Source: SZUA-36 sp964650905
GTDB lineage: Bacteria; Pseudomonadota; Gammaproteobacteria; Xanthomonadales; SZUA-36
Assembly (NCBI GenBank): GCA_964650905.1
Contig: CAZYVH010000104.1
Location: forward strand, 1 to 9,412
Direction: 5' to 3'
DNA length: 9,412 nt
The position numbers and the translations under genes were made by a program. Under the pieces are notes generated by a model. That model ran no database searches. It was not told the origin of the DNA and saw only the letters and a program-made list of their open reading frames with translations. This document shows positions 1 through 6,491 of this stretch, piece by piece. How positions within the stretch are numbered: the stretch's first letter is position 1; every line of letters begins with the position of its first letter.

Positions 1-1849
1 CGAAACTCAGTTGATCGCCGATTTTCACACCGAGTTCCCGGCCGAAATCTTCTTCGACCGAGACCTCGTGGGTGTTCGTGGACGGCGACCACCAGGTACC
101 CGCGGTCAACCGGTTACCGGTCTGCAGTTTATTTGTGAAACTCAGGTTGGACTCACGTCTGGCCCATCGTTCACCCTGTGGATCTTCAAACGTGATCTGC
201 CGGACATCCTCGCCATTGATGGCGGTCATACGCGCTCTGACAAGTGGCACGAAGCGTGGTGGCACCCTACCGTTTGCCTTGAAAAATTGTTGCATCAGCG
301 GAACTTCGACAGGCTGGATATTGATCATGAACTGATTGGGTGCATTGTCGGGCAGGCTGTTGTGCCAGCTTTCCATCAGGTCGTTTCTGACCAGTGTCAG
401 CAGCATCAACACCATTAGCCCCAGGCCAAATGCCACCACCAGGACAACACTATCGCGGCCCCGGCGACCGAGGTTGGCAAGACCGTAACGCCAGGCTACA
501 CCGGCAACACTTCTGAACCGGTTGGTCATCTTCACCAGTAACCAGCCCGCCATACCCAACACGGCAAAGGTGACCAGCACACCCATGGCGATGCCGGCAA
601 GGAGTTGGAAATCCCGGACCAGCCATTGCAATAGAGCCAGCACCGCGACAATACCGGCGATGTAGCTGATGCCATAACGCAGCGAAGGTGGTTCAACGTC
701 CTGACGCAAAACTCGCAGAACGGGTGTTTTACCCATCTGTATAAGATCCGGTAGTGCAAAGCCACAGACTATGAGGATGGCAGTCAGCAGTCCCAGCAAG
801 GCAGGCGCAGCACCGGGTGCCGGTAATGTCTGTACGATCAGGTCACGCGCGATGAATGCCAGTGCCTGTTGAAAGAAGAAGCCCAACACGATACCAGCGG
901 CGGCGGCCAGCAGGGCCAGCATGAGCAATTGCAACAGGTTCAGATTGAGGATGAACTGCTGTTTGGAGCCAAGGCATTTAAGAAGTGCAATACGGTCACG
1001 GTGACGAACGGCGTAGCGTCTGGCCGTCATGGCCACGGCGATGGCCGCCAGCAGCACGCTGATCAGGGAAGCGAGATTGAGGAACCGGCCAGAGCGTTCC
1101 ATGGCGTCACGGATTTGCGGGTTGGTGTCTTTAATATCGCTGAGTCGTTCACCGGCGGCCAGTCGTTGCTCAAGTTTCGGTTTAAAGGTGTTGATGGCAC
1201 CCCTTGGACCTGCAAACAGTTGACGGTAGCTGACCCGGCTTCCAGGTTGTACCAGGGCCGTATCTTCAAGATTGGCCATGTTGATCAGAAGGGTCGGTGC
1301 CAGGTCCACAAATTGCCAGCCTTCATCAGGGCGAAAATCCAGCACCCGTGTGACTTTAAGACGAGTACTGCCGACTTCAATCATGTCACCGGTATTCGCA
1401 CCGAGCCTGGCCAGCAAACGGGTCGTCGCCCAGGCTTCACCCGACGCTGGTATCTCCCCGGTATCGGAGGCGGTGCCCAAAAGCTTTGCTGCAATCTTGA
1501 GACGGCCACGCAGGGGGTAACCCGCTGTGACGGCCCTTATCGCGGACAAGGTATTGTCCTGGCCGGAAAATACAACACTGGGCAGCGTGACCATGGAGGC
1601 GGTGTCAAGCCCGTTTTCCCTGGCCAATTGCAAATAGGCTGACGGTAACGGTTGGCTGGAACCCAGACGTAAATCCGCAGCCAGGGACCCGGCCGCATGC
1701 AGGTTGACGGCGTGGCCGACCCTGTCAGTAAGAAAAGCCACGGCCGTCATGGCCGTGACCGCGATCGTCAGGGCCACCCACATGACGGCCAGTTCACCGG
1801 ATTTCCAGTCGCGAAGCAGCAGACGCCAGGCCAGCAAAAATGTCTTCAT
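1..1849 (-). CDS. ybbP: YbbP-type ABC transporter permease (FtsX/MacB fold), C-terminus beyond window
   Basis: Inner-membrane permease of a type VII (mechanotransmission) ABC exporter, partner of the ATPase encoded just upstream. The frame is open from ATG at 1847-1849 to the left edge, giving 616 residues; YbbP proteins run to about 800, so roughly 200 are missing. Visible layout: a cytoplasmic start (MKTFLLAWRLLLRDWKSGEL), TM1 at about 20-40, a MacB-like periplasmic domain at about 41-255, an FtsX block with helices near 257-276, 300-326 and 347-367, two more helices at about 393-412 and 417-440 that mark the duplicated YbbP architecture, another near 465-487, then the second periplasmic domain. 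The start overlaps the ybbA stop by 4 nt (ATGA) and has no clear Shine-Dalgarno, so translational coupling is likely. What the exporter moves is unsettled; with TesA in the periplasm, hydrophobic or acylated substrates are the usual suggestion. Family assignment is firm; substrate is inference. Confidence 0.93.
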   Translation of the reverse strand, partial: MKTFLLAWRLLLRDWKSGELAVMWVALTIAVTAMTAVAFLTDRVGHAVNLHAAGSLAADLRLGSSQPLPSAYLQLARENGLDTASMVTLPSVVFSGQDNTLSAIRAVTAGYPLRGRLKIAAKLLGTASDTGEIPASGEAWATTRLLARLGANTGDMIEVGSTRLKVTRVLDFRPDEGWQFVDLAPTLLINMANLEDTALVQPGSRVSYRQLFAGPRGAINTFKPKLEQRLAAGERLSDIKDTNPQIRDAMERSGRFLNLASLISVLLAAIAVAMTARRYAVRHRDRIALLKCLGSKQQFILNLNLLQLLMLALLAAAAGIVLGFFFQQALAFIARDLIVQTLPAPGAAPALLGLLTAILIVCGFALPDLIQMGKTPVLRVLRQDVEPPSLRYGISYIAGIVAVLALLQWLVRDFQLLAGIAMGVLVTFAVLGMAGWLLVKMTNRFRSVAGVAWRYGLANLGRRGRDSVVLVVAFGLGLMVLMLLTLVRNDLMESWHNSLPDNAPNQFMINIQPVEVPLMQQFFKANGRVPPRFVPLVRARMTAINGEDVRQITFEDPQGERWARRESNLSFTNKLQTGNRLTAGTWWSPSTNTHEVSVEEDFGRELGVKIGDQLSF

Positions 1850-2556
1850 GGGTCTAATTTGCTGTTTGTTTGCAAACGACCGCCGGCCAGCGAGATGAAG
1901 CGGTTGCAGCGACGGGCAAGCGCCATGTCATGAGAGACCAGCACCAGCGTGGTTCGGGTTTCAAGATTCATTCGAAAGAGGATATCGATGATCGCTTTAC
2001 CGGTTCGTTCATCAAGGTTGCCGGTCGGTTCATCGGCAAACAAAACCGTTGGCTGGATAACGTAGGCACGGGCGATCGCAACGCGTTGTTTTTCACCCCC
2101 TGACAGTTGCCGCGGGTAGTGGTCCGCGCGTTCACCAAGTCCGACCTGTTGCAGTGCGTGCAGGGCTGCCTGATGTGGTCGTTCATGGTCGGATAGCTCC
2201 AGTGGTAACATCACGTTTTCAAGCGCCGTCAATGCCGGGATCAGGTGGAATGACTGGAACACGAACCCGACTTCATTGGCGCGCAGGGCCGCGCGGCCGT
2301 CCTCGTCCATTCCGCTCAGTTCGTGCCGGCCCAGCCAGACCCGTCCCGAAGACGGTATATCGAGACCAGCCAGCAGACCCAGCAGGGTTGATTTGCCCGC
2401 GCCCGATGCACCGGTGACGGCGATGGTCTCACCGCGACTGACTTGCAGGCTGACCTGGTCTAATATGGTCAGCATACCAGCAGGACTGGTGACAATTTTG
2501 CTAAGATTCTCTGCTTTGAGCGCATAATCAGGCGTATCGGTTATTGAAATATTCAT
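1846..2556 (-). CDS. ybbA: YbbA-type ABC transporter ATP-binding protein
   Basis: Cytoplasmic ATPase (236 aa) that powers the YbbP permease; LolD/MacB-like subfamily. All nucleotide-binding motifs are present: Walker A GASGAGKST at 49-57, Q-loop Gln101 in GFVFQSFHLIP, signature LSGGEKQR at 151-158, Walker B VLFADEP at 171-177 with catalytic Glu176, and H-loop His209 in VSHD. The length is close to E. coli YbbA (about 228 aa), which supports ATG at 2554-2556. That codon shares two bases with the divergent tesA start, and no Shine-Dalgarno lies upstream. A -10-like TAAAAT ends 7 nt before the ATG, so a leaderless mRNA is possible. The stop overlaps the ybbP start (ATGA). The pair with ybbP and the divergent tesA reproduces the conserved ybbAP-tesA locus, which distinguishes it from lolD or macB. 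Confidence 0.95.
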   Translation of the reverse strand: MNISITDTPDYALKAENLSKIVTSPAGMLTILDQVSLQVSRGETIAVTGASGAGKSTLLGLLAGLDIPSSGRVWLGRHELSGMDEDGRAALRANEVGFVFQSFHLIPALTALENVMLPLELSDHERPHQAALHALQQVGLGERADHYPRQLSGGEKQRVAIARAYVIQPTVLFADEPTGNLDERTGKAIIDILFRMNLETRTTLVLVSHDMALARRCNRFISLAGGRLQTNSKLDP

Positions 2557-3172
2557 GAAATTTATTTTATCGCTTCTGTTGTCTGTTATTACACTGTTGC
2601 CGCGACCGGTGATGAGTGAAGAGCCACCGGTCCTGCTGGTCCTCGGTGACAGCCTGAGTGCCGCTTATGGCATGACCAGTGAAGATGGCTGGGTGCACTT
2701 GCTGGAACTCCGCTTACAGGAAAACGGACACAGCTACGACATCCTCAATTCCAGCATCAGCGGGGATACCACGCAGGGTGGCCTGACGCGTCTGCCCCGT
2801 TTGCTGGCACGCTACCATCCCGAGATCGTCATTATCGAACTGGGCGCCAATGATGGCCTCAGGGGGATTGACCCGGGTGTCACCCGCAAAAACCTGGCTG
2901 AGCTGATCCGGCAAAGCCAGGCGACTGGGGCACAGGTATTGCTGACCGGCATTAAACTACCGCCTAACTATGGACCCGCTTACACCACGCAATTTGAGTC
3001 AATGTATGCTGATCTTGCCCGTGAATACGACACATTGCTTGTGCCATTTATCATGGATGGTGTGGTTTTTGACCCGGATTTATTACAGGAGGACAGACTC
3101 CATCCTAACCAAAAAGGCCAGCCCTTGCTGTTGGAAAACATCTGGAAAGTGTTGCAAGCGTTACTCAGGTAA
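2555..3172 (+). CDS. tesA: TesA: periplasmic GDSL/SGNH acyl thioesterase / lysophospholipase L1
   Basis: Secreted serine esterase hydrolysing acyl thioesters, lysophospholipids and small esters in the periplasm. The 205-aa product begins with a signal peptide (MKFILSLLLSVITLLPRPVMS), probably cut after Ser21. The mature SGNH blocks are complete: block I LGDSL with nucleophile Ser33, block II oxyanion Gly70 in SISGDTTQGG, block III Asn99 in ELGANDGLRG, and block V DRLHPN with Asp180 and His183. Gly70 and Asn99 are 29 residues apart, as in E. coli TesA; there is a 3-residue insertion between blocks I and II. The start is set by the signal peptide; no clear Shine-Dalgarno precedes it, and CATAAT at 2523-2528 is a possible -10 inside ybbA. 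TesA genes sit divergent from ybbA in many Gammaproteobacteria and TesA has been reported to act with YbbAP. The next gene starts on the last base of the stop codon. Confidence 0.95.
   Translation: MKFILSLLLSVITLLPRPVMSEEPPVLLVLGDSLSAAYGMTSEDGWVHLLELRLQENGHSYDILNSSISGDTTQGGLTRLPRLLARYHPEIVIIELGANDGLRGIDPGVTRKNLAELIRQSQATGAQVLLTGIKLPPNYGPAYTTQFESMYADLAREYDTLLVPFIMDGVVFDPDLLQEDRLHPNQKGQPLLLENIWKVLQALLR
2564..2569 (-). promoter_or_regulatory. Candidate -10 element for ybbA, placed for a leaderless transcript
   Basis: The minus strand reads TAAAAT, followed by 7 nt (AAATTTC) and then the ybbA ATG. A start site at the usual 7-nt distance would fall on the A of the start codon. No recognisable -35 sits 16-18 nt upstream and no Shine-Dalgarno is present. 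The element lies inside the tesA signal-peptide codons. It is a five-of-six match to TATAAT in an AT-rich patch, so chance is a real possibility. Confidence 0.3.
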
Positions 3173-4131
3173 TGATCAGGGGGCTTCTTGGAAAAACACG
3201 CTATACCCTGCAGGGTGTGTTGGCATTGCTTGCGATCACTGCCAACACCATTTTTTTTTCCACTGCCATTTTGTTGCTTGCGGTTTTCAAATTCCTGGCA
3301 CCGCGTGGCCGGGTCAGAAACCTGATAACCCATTACTTGTCGGCACTAGGTGAAAGTTGGATTTCTATTAACAAGGTCGTACTGTGGTTTTATCGCCGTA
3401 TGCAGTGGGATGTGGACTTGCCCGATAAACTGGAGCGCAATGGCCGTTACCTGGTTTTTTGCAATCACCAGTCCTGGGTCGACATTCTGGTATTGCAACA
3501 TTGCCTCAACCGCAAGGCACCGTTCAAACGCTTCCTGTTGAAGCAGGAACTGATCTGGGTGCCATTCCTTGGCTATGCGTGGTGGGCGCTGGATATGGCT
3601 TTCCTGCGTCGCTATTCCCGCCAGGCATTGATCAAGAGCCCCGCATTGCGTGGTAAGGACCTCGAAAACGCCGCACGTGCTTGTGAGAAGTTGAAACATA
3701 TCCCGGTTTCCATGATGGCTTTTCCGGAAGGGACACGGTTCACGCCCGCCAAGCGTCTACAACAGAAATCACCTTACCAGCACCTGTTGCGGCCACGCCA
3801 TGGTGGTATTGGCCAGATCCTGTATTCTTTCGGTGATGCCATGCAGGAATTGATCGATGTTACGATTTTCTACCCTGAAGGAGCACCATCGTTCTGGCAG
3901 TTTGTTTCCGGTCAGGTTGGTCAAATTGAGCTGTGCGCCCGTGTGCACCATATCGATGCCGGTATACGTGGTAAGGATTTTCGTAGCGACAACATGGCTA
4001 AACAACAACTCAAAAAGTGGTTGAAAACGCTCTGGGAAGATAAGGATCGCACCCTTTGCCAAGCCATCAGACAGACGCAGGAAAGTACACCTGAAAGTAA
4101 AACAGGCGATCCGAAGACCGCCTGCCCATAG
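3172..4131 (+). CDS. YihG-type 1-acylglycerol-3-phosphate / lysophospholipid acyltransferase
   Basis: Membrane-bound acyltransferase of the PlsC/LPLAT family that moves an acyl chain onto a lysophosphatidic acid-like acceptor. The 319-aa protein has an N-terminal membrane segment at about 15-42, the catalytic NHxxxxD box (His99, Asp104, within FCNHQSWVD), and FPEGTRF at 184-190 for phosphate binding. Stretches such as LLKQELIWVPFLG, WALDMAFLRRYSR and RGKDLEN closely resemble E. coli YihG (about 310 aa) rather than short PlsC. The ATG shares its A with the tesA TAA (TAATG), and only a weak CAGG precedes it, so translation is probably coupled to tesA. Pairing with a deacylating enzyme suggests lysolipid re-acylation, although TesA acts in the periplasm and the active site here is expected on the cytoplasmic face. 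The last codons overlap a terminator on the opposite strand. Exact substrate is not readable from sequence. Confidence 0.9.
   Translation: MIRGLLGKTRYTLQGVLALLAITANTIFFSTAILLLAVFKFLAPRGRVRNLITHYLSALGESWISINKVVLWFYRRMQWDVDLPDKLERNGRYLVFCNHQSWVDILVLQHCLNRKAPFKRFLLKQELIWVPFLGYAWWALDMAFLRRYSRQALIKSPALRGKDLENAARACEKLKHIPVSMMAFPEGTRFTPAKRLQQKSPYQHLLRPRHGGIGQILYSFGDAMQELIDVTIFYPEGAPSFWQFVSGQVGQIELCARVHHIDAGIRGKDFRSDNMAKQQLKKWLKTLWEDKDRTLCQAIRQTQESTPESKTGDPKTACP
4094..4124 (-). terminator. Intrinsic terminator for the leftward reductase gene, C(UUCG)G loop
   Basis: On the minus strand a 9-bp stem is formed by CAGGCGGTC and GATCGCCTG (one G-U pair) around a TTCG tetraloop closed by C-G, followed at once by TTTTACTTT. 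The arms are 4116-4124 and 4103-4111, and the U tract is 4094-4102. On the plus strand one pair becomes an A-C mismatch and no T tract follows, so it works only for leftward transcription. It lies inside the last dozen codons of the convergent acyltransferase gene. Confidence 0.8.
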
Positions 4132-4187
4132 CCTCACGCAATTTTACCTGCGTCACAGAAGAAGGGGGGGACTGTGTCGAGGCTATA

Positions 4188-5252
4188 CTACATAGCATAN
4201 NNNNNNNNNNNNNNNNNNNNNNNNNNNNNNNNNNNNNNNNNNNNNNNNNNNNNNNNNNNNNNNNNNNNNNNNNNNNNNNNNNNNNNNNNNNNNNNNNNNG
4301 GGTCGAGGTATTTCTGCACGCCGAAGGCTGCCAGCGCCGCTTCGTGGAATCCGCTTAAAATAAGTTTCTTTTTACCCGGGTAGGTATTGATATCACCGAC
4401 CGCAAATATACCTGGTACACTGGTTTGAAATTGCTCGGTGTCTACCGGTACCTGGCGTTTTTCGATATCAAGGCCCCAATCAGCCACGGGCCCGAGACTG
4501 GGGGACAACCCCCAGAAAACGTAGACATCGTCAGCCAATAAATCGTGTGTGTTACCATCCGCATCCGCTACACGCAATCCACGGAACCGACCATCTTCGG
4601 CGATAACCTCGCGCACCATGCCGTGGAATTCGTTCAATGCCCCTGCAGCGGCGAGTTGGCGCATCTTTTTGACCGAGGCGGGTTGCGCCCGGTAGTCGAC
4701 ACGTCGATGGACCAGGGTCAGGCTGGCGACCTTGTCATGCAATTCCAGTGTCCAGTCCAGGGCTGAGTCGCCACCACCGAGTATGACAATGTTTTTGCCT
4801 TTCAGGTGATTGAGATCGGCGATACGGTAGTGGATATTACGACCATTGAAATCCTCAGCCGCTGGCACCCGCAGCTTGCGTGGCTGAAATGAACCCAATC
4901 CGGCCGCGATGATCACGGTCGCGGTATCGAAGCTCGTGCCGCTGGATGTTTCCAGTGCAAAACGTCCGTTCTCCATGCGTTCAAGCTTTGTAACTGCCTG
5001 AGAGAGATGGAAGTTCGGATCAAAGGGTTTGATCTGCTCCAGCAGACGGTCCACGAGTTCCTGGGCACCAATGACCGGGTAAGCAGGTATGTCATATATG
5101 GGTTTTTCCGGATAGAGTTCTGAACACTGGCCGCCAATACGTGGCAGGGAATCCACAACTTGGGCGTGTATATCAAGCAGGCCCAGTTCAAATACCTGGA
5201 AAAGACCCGCGGGGCCAGCGCCAATGATGACAACATCGGTTGATTGGGGCAT
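4188..5252 (-). CDS. TrxR-like ferredoxin/flavodoxin-NADP+ reductase (YumC type), C-terminus in assembly gap
   Basis: FAD enzyme exchanging electrons between NADPH and ferredoxin or flavodoxin in the cytoplasm. Visible motifs: FAD dinucleotide fold VVIIGAGPAG at 7-16, the GGQCSELYPEKPIYDIP stretch at 40-56 typical of YumC-type FNRs, the NADPH fold ILGGGDSALDW at 157-167, HRR at 182-184 for the NADPH 2'-phosphate, and the C-terminal FAD motif GIFAVGDI at 281-288. There is no CxxC pair, which rules out thioredoxin reductase. Coding sequence is clear through about residue 318 (YLDP); the family normally has another 20-35 residues, which would lie in the 100-N run. The frame read across the N run stops at 4188, but this depends on the gap being exactly 100 nt, so treat the end as unknown. 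The start at 5252 gives the usual N-terminus with only a weak GGA upstream. A good terminator lies downstream at 4094-4124. Confidence 0.9.
   Translation of the reverse strand: MPQSTDVVIIGAGPAGLFQVFELGLLDIHAQVVDSLPRIGGQCSELYPEKPIYDIPAYPVIGAQELVDRLLEQIKPFDPNFHLSQAVTKLERMENGRFALETSSGTSFDTATVIIAAGLGSFQPRKLRVPAAEDFNGRNIHYRIADLNHLKGKNIVILGGGDSALDWTLELHDKVASLTLVHRRVDYRAQPASVKKMRQLAAAGALNEFHGMVREVIAEDGRFRGLRVADADGNTHDLLADDVYVFWGLSPSLGPVADWGLDIEKRQVPVDTEQFQTSVPGIFAVGDINTYPGKKKLILSGFHEAALAAFGVQKYLDXXXXXXXXXXXXXXXXXXXXXXXXXXXXXXXXXXYAM
4200..4299. other. Assembly gap of exactly 100 N
   Basis: One hundred consecutive N inside the 3' end of the reductase gene. The round number is the usual placeholder for a scaffold join of unknown size, so distances across it are not reliable. 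The left flank has a G7 run (4164-4170) and a small hairpin (GCTAT/ATAGC). The matching gene at the right flank and matching terminator at the left suggest the join is collinear. Confidence 0.95.
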
Positions 5253-5266
5253 GGATAGTCCGATAG

Positions 5267-5285
5267 TTTATGATTCAATCATGAA
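5267..5285. promoter_or_regulatory. 13-bp palindrome between reductase and ung, possible operator
   Basis: ATGATT-C-AATCAT at 5270-5282 is a perfect inverted repeat with one central base. It extends to 19 bp (5267-5285) with one mismatch per side. It lies in the divergent spacer between the reductase and ung and covers the predicted start of reductase transcription, a classic repressor position. No regulator family is recognised, and short AT-rich palindromes can occur by chance. Confidence 0.35.
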
Positions 5286-5312
5286 GTATGCGTCCCGTGT
5301 GGTTAAAATCAA
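5285..5312 (-). promoter_or_regulatory. Candidate sigma-70-type promoter for the reductase gene
   Basis: The minus strand reads TTGATT (5312-5307), a 16-nt spacer, then CATACT (5290-5285), four of six matches in each box. Transcription would start near 5278 and leave a leader of about 25 nt before the ATG at 5252. The -10 abuts the palindrome at 5267-5285. Confidence 0.35.
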
Positions 5313-5344
5313 GTGGACAGCCGTTTAATTTTTGGATTTCTGAA

Positions 5345-6034
5345 ATGCAGAGAGTACCTAAGATCCAACTCGAGGAATCGTGGCTCAGTCGACTGGAGCC
5401 TGAATTCGGGCAAGCCTATATGCGCTCATTGCGTGAATTCCTGGTACGCAGGAAACGGCACAGGGCCATCATATACCCACCGGGTGATAAGATTTTTAAC
5501 GCCATGAACTCTACCCCGTTTGACCTCGTTCGGGTGGTGATATTCGGGCAGGATCCCTATCATGGGCCGAAACAGGCGCACGGGCTGTGTTTCTCGGTAT
5601 TGCCCGGCGTGAGAATCCCGCCATCACTGTGTAATATCTACCAGGAAATCCACGCGGATATAGGTGTTGAACCACCCGCTCACGGCTGTCTGCAGACCTG
5701 GGCCGATCAGGGCGTCTTGCTACTCAACGCGGTTTTGACGGTGGAGCGTGGCCAGGCCGGTTCTCACCAGGGCAAGGGCTGGGAACGATTCACTGACACT
5801 ATCGTACAATTGTTAAATGATGAACGGGAACACCTCGTATTCTTGCTGTGGGGTAGTTATGCGCAGAAAAAAGGATTGGTCATAGACCGCAAAAAGCACC
5901 TGGTATTGAAGGCACCACATCCGTCGCCGCTATCGGCCCACCGGGGCTTTCTGGGCTGTCGGCATTTTTCAAAAGCCAACGCCTATTTGCAGCAAAACGG
6001 TCTGGAAGCCATCGATTGGTCGATCAACGACTGA
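5345..6034 (+). CDS. ung: Uracil-DNA glycosylase, family 1 (Ung)
   Basis: Removes uracil from DNA by cleaving the N-glycosidic bond, the first step of base excision repair in the cytoplasm. Every family 1 motif is present: the water-activating loop GQDPYHGP at 68-75 with catalytic Asp70, the uracil-stacking Phe83, GVLLLNAVLTV with Asn128 for uracil recognition, the Pro-rich YPPG near 44-47, and the leucine loop HPSPLSAHRG with His192 and Leu196. I chose ATG at 5345 because it gives 229 residues, the E. coli Ung length; the in-frame ATG at 5288 would add 19 residues without family character and reach into the palindrome. TTTAAT at 5324-5329 could be a -10 giving a very short leader. The gene is divergent from the reductase, appears to be its own transcription unit, and ends in an intrinsic terminator that touches ydbL. 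Nothing suggests inactivation. Confidence 0.95.
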   Translation: MQRVPKIQLEESWLSRLEPEFGQAYMRSLREFLVRRKRHRAIIYPPGDKIFNAMNSTPFDLVRVVIFGQDPYHGPKQAHGLCFSVLPGVRIPPSLCNIYQEIHADIGVEPPAHGCLQTWADQGVLLLNAVLTVERGQAGSHQGKGWERFTDTIVQLLNDEREHLVFLLWGSYAQKKGLVIDRKKHLVLKAPHPSPLSAHRGFLGCRHFSKANAYLQQNGLEAIDWSIND

Positions 6035-6091
6035 TAGTCAAACGATCGGGTTCAATCTATCAGGGCGAACTGGGTTTTGTGACTATTTTTT
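6034..6091 (+). terminator. Intrinsic terminator of ung overlapping the 3' end of ydbL
   Basis: ATAGTCA (6034-6040) pairs with TGACTAT (6080-6086). A second inner helix (GGTTC with GAACT) is separated by asymmetric internal loops. The stem is followed by a run of six T (6086-6091). The opposite strand has no T tract after the stem, so it serves rightward transcription only. The right arm contains the ydbL stop codon and the T run is the complement of its last two lysine codons. Confidence 0.6.
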
Positions 6092-6442
6092 CTTCCAGGA
6101 TCCATTGCTTTCCCTTATATAGTTACCCGGCTCGGTTTTCTCTATTGCGTGTTTACCACCCACCTTTTCAACGTCAGAGAGCGCGAGACCCTGCTTGCTG
6201 GCAATGCTCTGGTAACCGGCTTTGCGTTTTGCATTCACCTCGGTGACCAGTTTCCTGATGTCAGCCGGGGCATCCTCTCTGACCAGGCCCAGGTAACCGT
6301 CGGCCTGTTCACCGATCCAGCCATCTGTCTTGGGTTGTGTCAAAGGTGAGGCTGCAGCAACGTTAAATGCCAATAAGCTGACGAGTGCCGCAGCAAGCAT
6401 GGTTAGCAGTAACTGCTTGTTGAAATATTCCTTATTGCTCAT
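6083..6442 (-). CDS. ydbL: YdbL family (DUF1318) periplasmic protein, YdbH/YnbE partner
   Basis: Small periplasmic protein of the ydbH-ynbE-ydbL module; in E. coli YdbL is reported to restrain YnbE self-assembly so that the YdbH-YnbE bridge forms properly. The 119-aa product starts with a signal peptide (basic n-region to residue 9, hydrophobic core about 10-28, cleavage near the AAAS at 29-32). The mature part carries the family pattern: GxxGEQADGYLGLV, a charged helix with VTEVNAKRKAGYQSIA, and a C-terminal KPGxY-like segment (here TEPGNYIRESNGSWKKK). It is slightly longer than E. coli YdbL (about 108 aa). The ATG lies 38 nt after the ynbE stop with only a weak GAAAG as ribosome site. It is the last gene of its operon and converges on ung, whose terminator shares its final codons. 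Confidence 0.88.
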   Translation of the reverse strand: MSNKEYFNKQLLLTMLAAALVSLLAFNVAAASPLTQPKTDGWIGEQADGYLGLVREDAPADIRKLVTEVNAKRKAGYQSIASKQGLALSDVEKVGGKHAIEKTEPGNYIRESNGSWKKK

Positions 6443-6472
6443 GGTACTTTCTATTCCGTTTAAAAATTCACT

Positions 6473-6491
6473 ATGTGTTCTCAGAACATAT
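6473..6491. repeat. 13-bp palindrome at the ynbE/ydbL junction
   Basis: TGTTCT-C-AGAACA (6476-6488) is a perfect inverted repeat with one central base, extending to 19 bp with one mismatch per side. It spans the ynbE stop codon (6481-6483) and the start of the spacer to ydbL. It could fold as a small RNA hairpin or be a protein site, or be chance. Confidence 0.3.

Noticed and set aside
869..1642. 257-codon plus-strand open frame, and another at 11-418
   Set aside because: Both are antisense to ybbP, whose frame is uninterrupted for 616 codons and has clear FtsX-permease topology. The plus-strand products are low-complexity Gln/Gly/His-rich with no recognisable domain.
4136..4153. Hairpin ACGCA/TGCGT after the acyltransferase as its terminator
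   Set aside because: Only 5 bp with an 8-nt loop, and no T tract follows on either strand.
4176..4308. GTCGAGG present on both sides of the N gap as a possible target-site duplication
   Set aside because: A 7-bp match in sequence of this composition is weak, one copy lies within reductase codons, and nothing else suggests an insertion.
4188..5252. Thioredoxin reductase identity for the flavoprotein
   Set aside because: There is no CxxC redox pair in the NADPH domain, and the GGQCSELYPEKPIYDIP segment is characteristic of YumC-type ferredoxin-NADP reductases.
5288..5344. Upstream in-frame start for ung
   Set aside because: It would add 19 residues absent from the family and reach toward the palindrome. 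ATG at 5345 gives exactly the E. coli Ung length.
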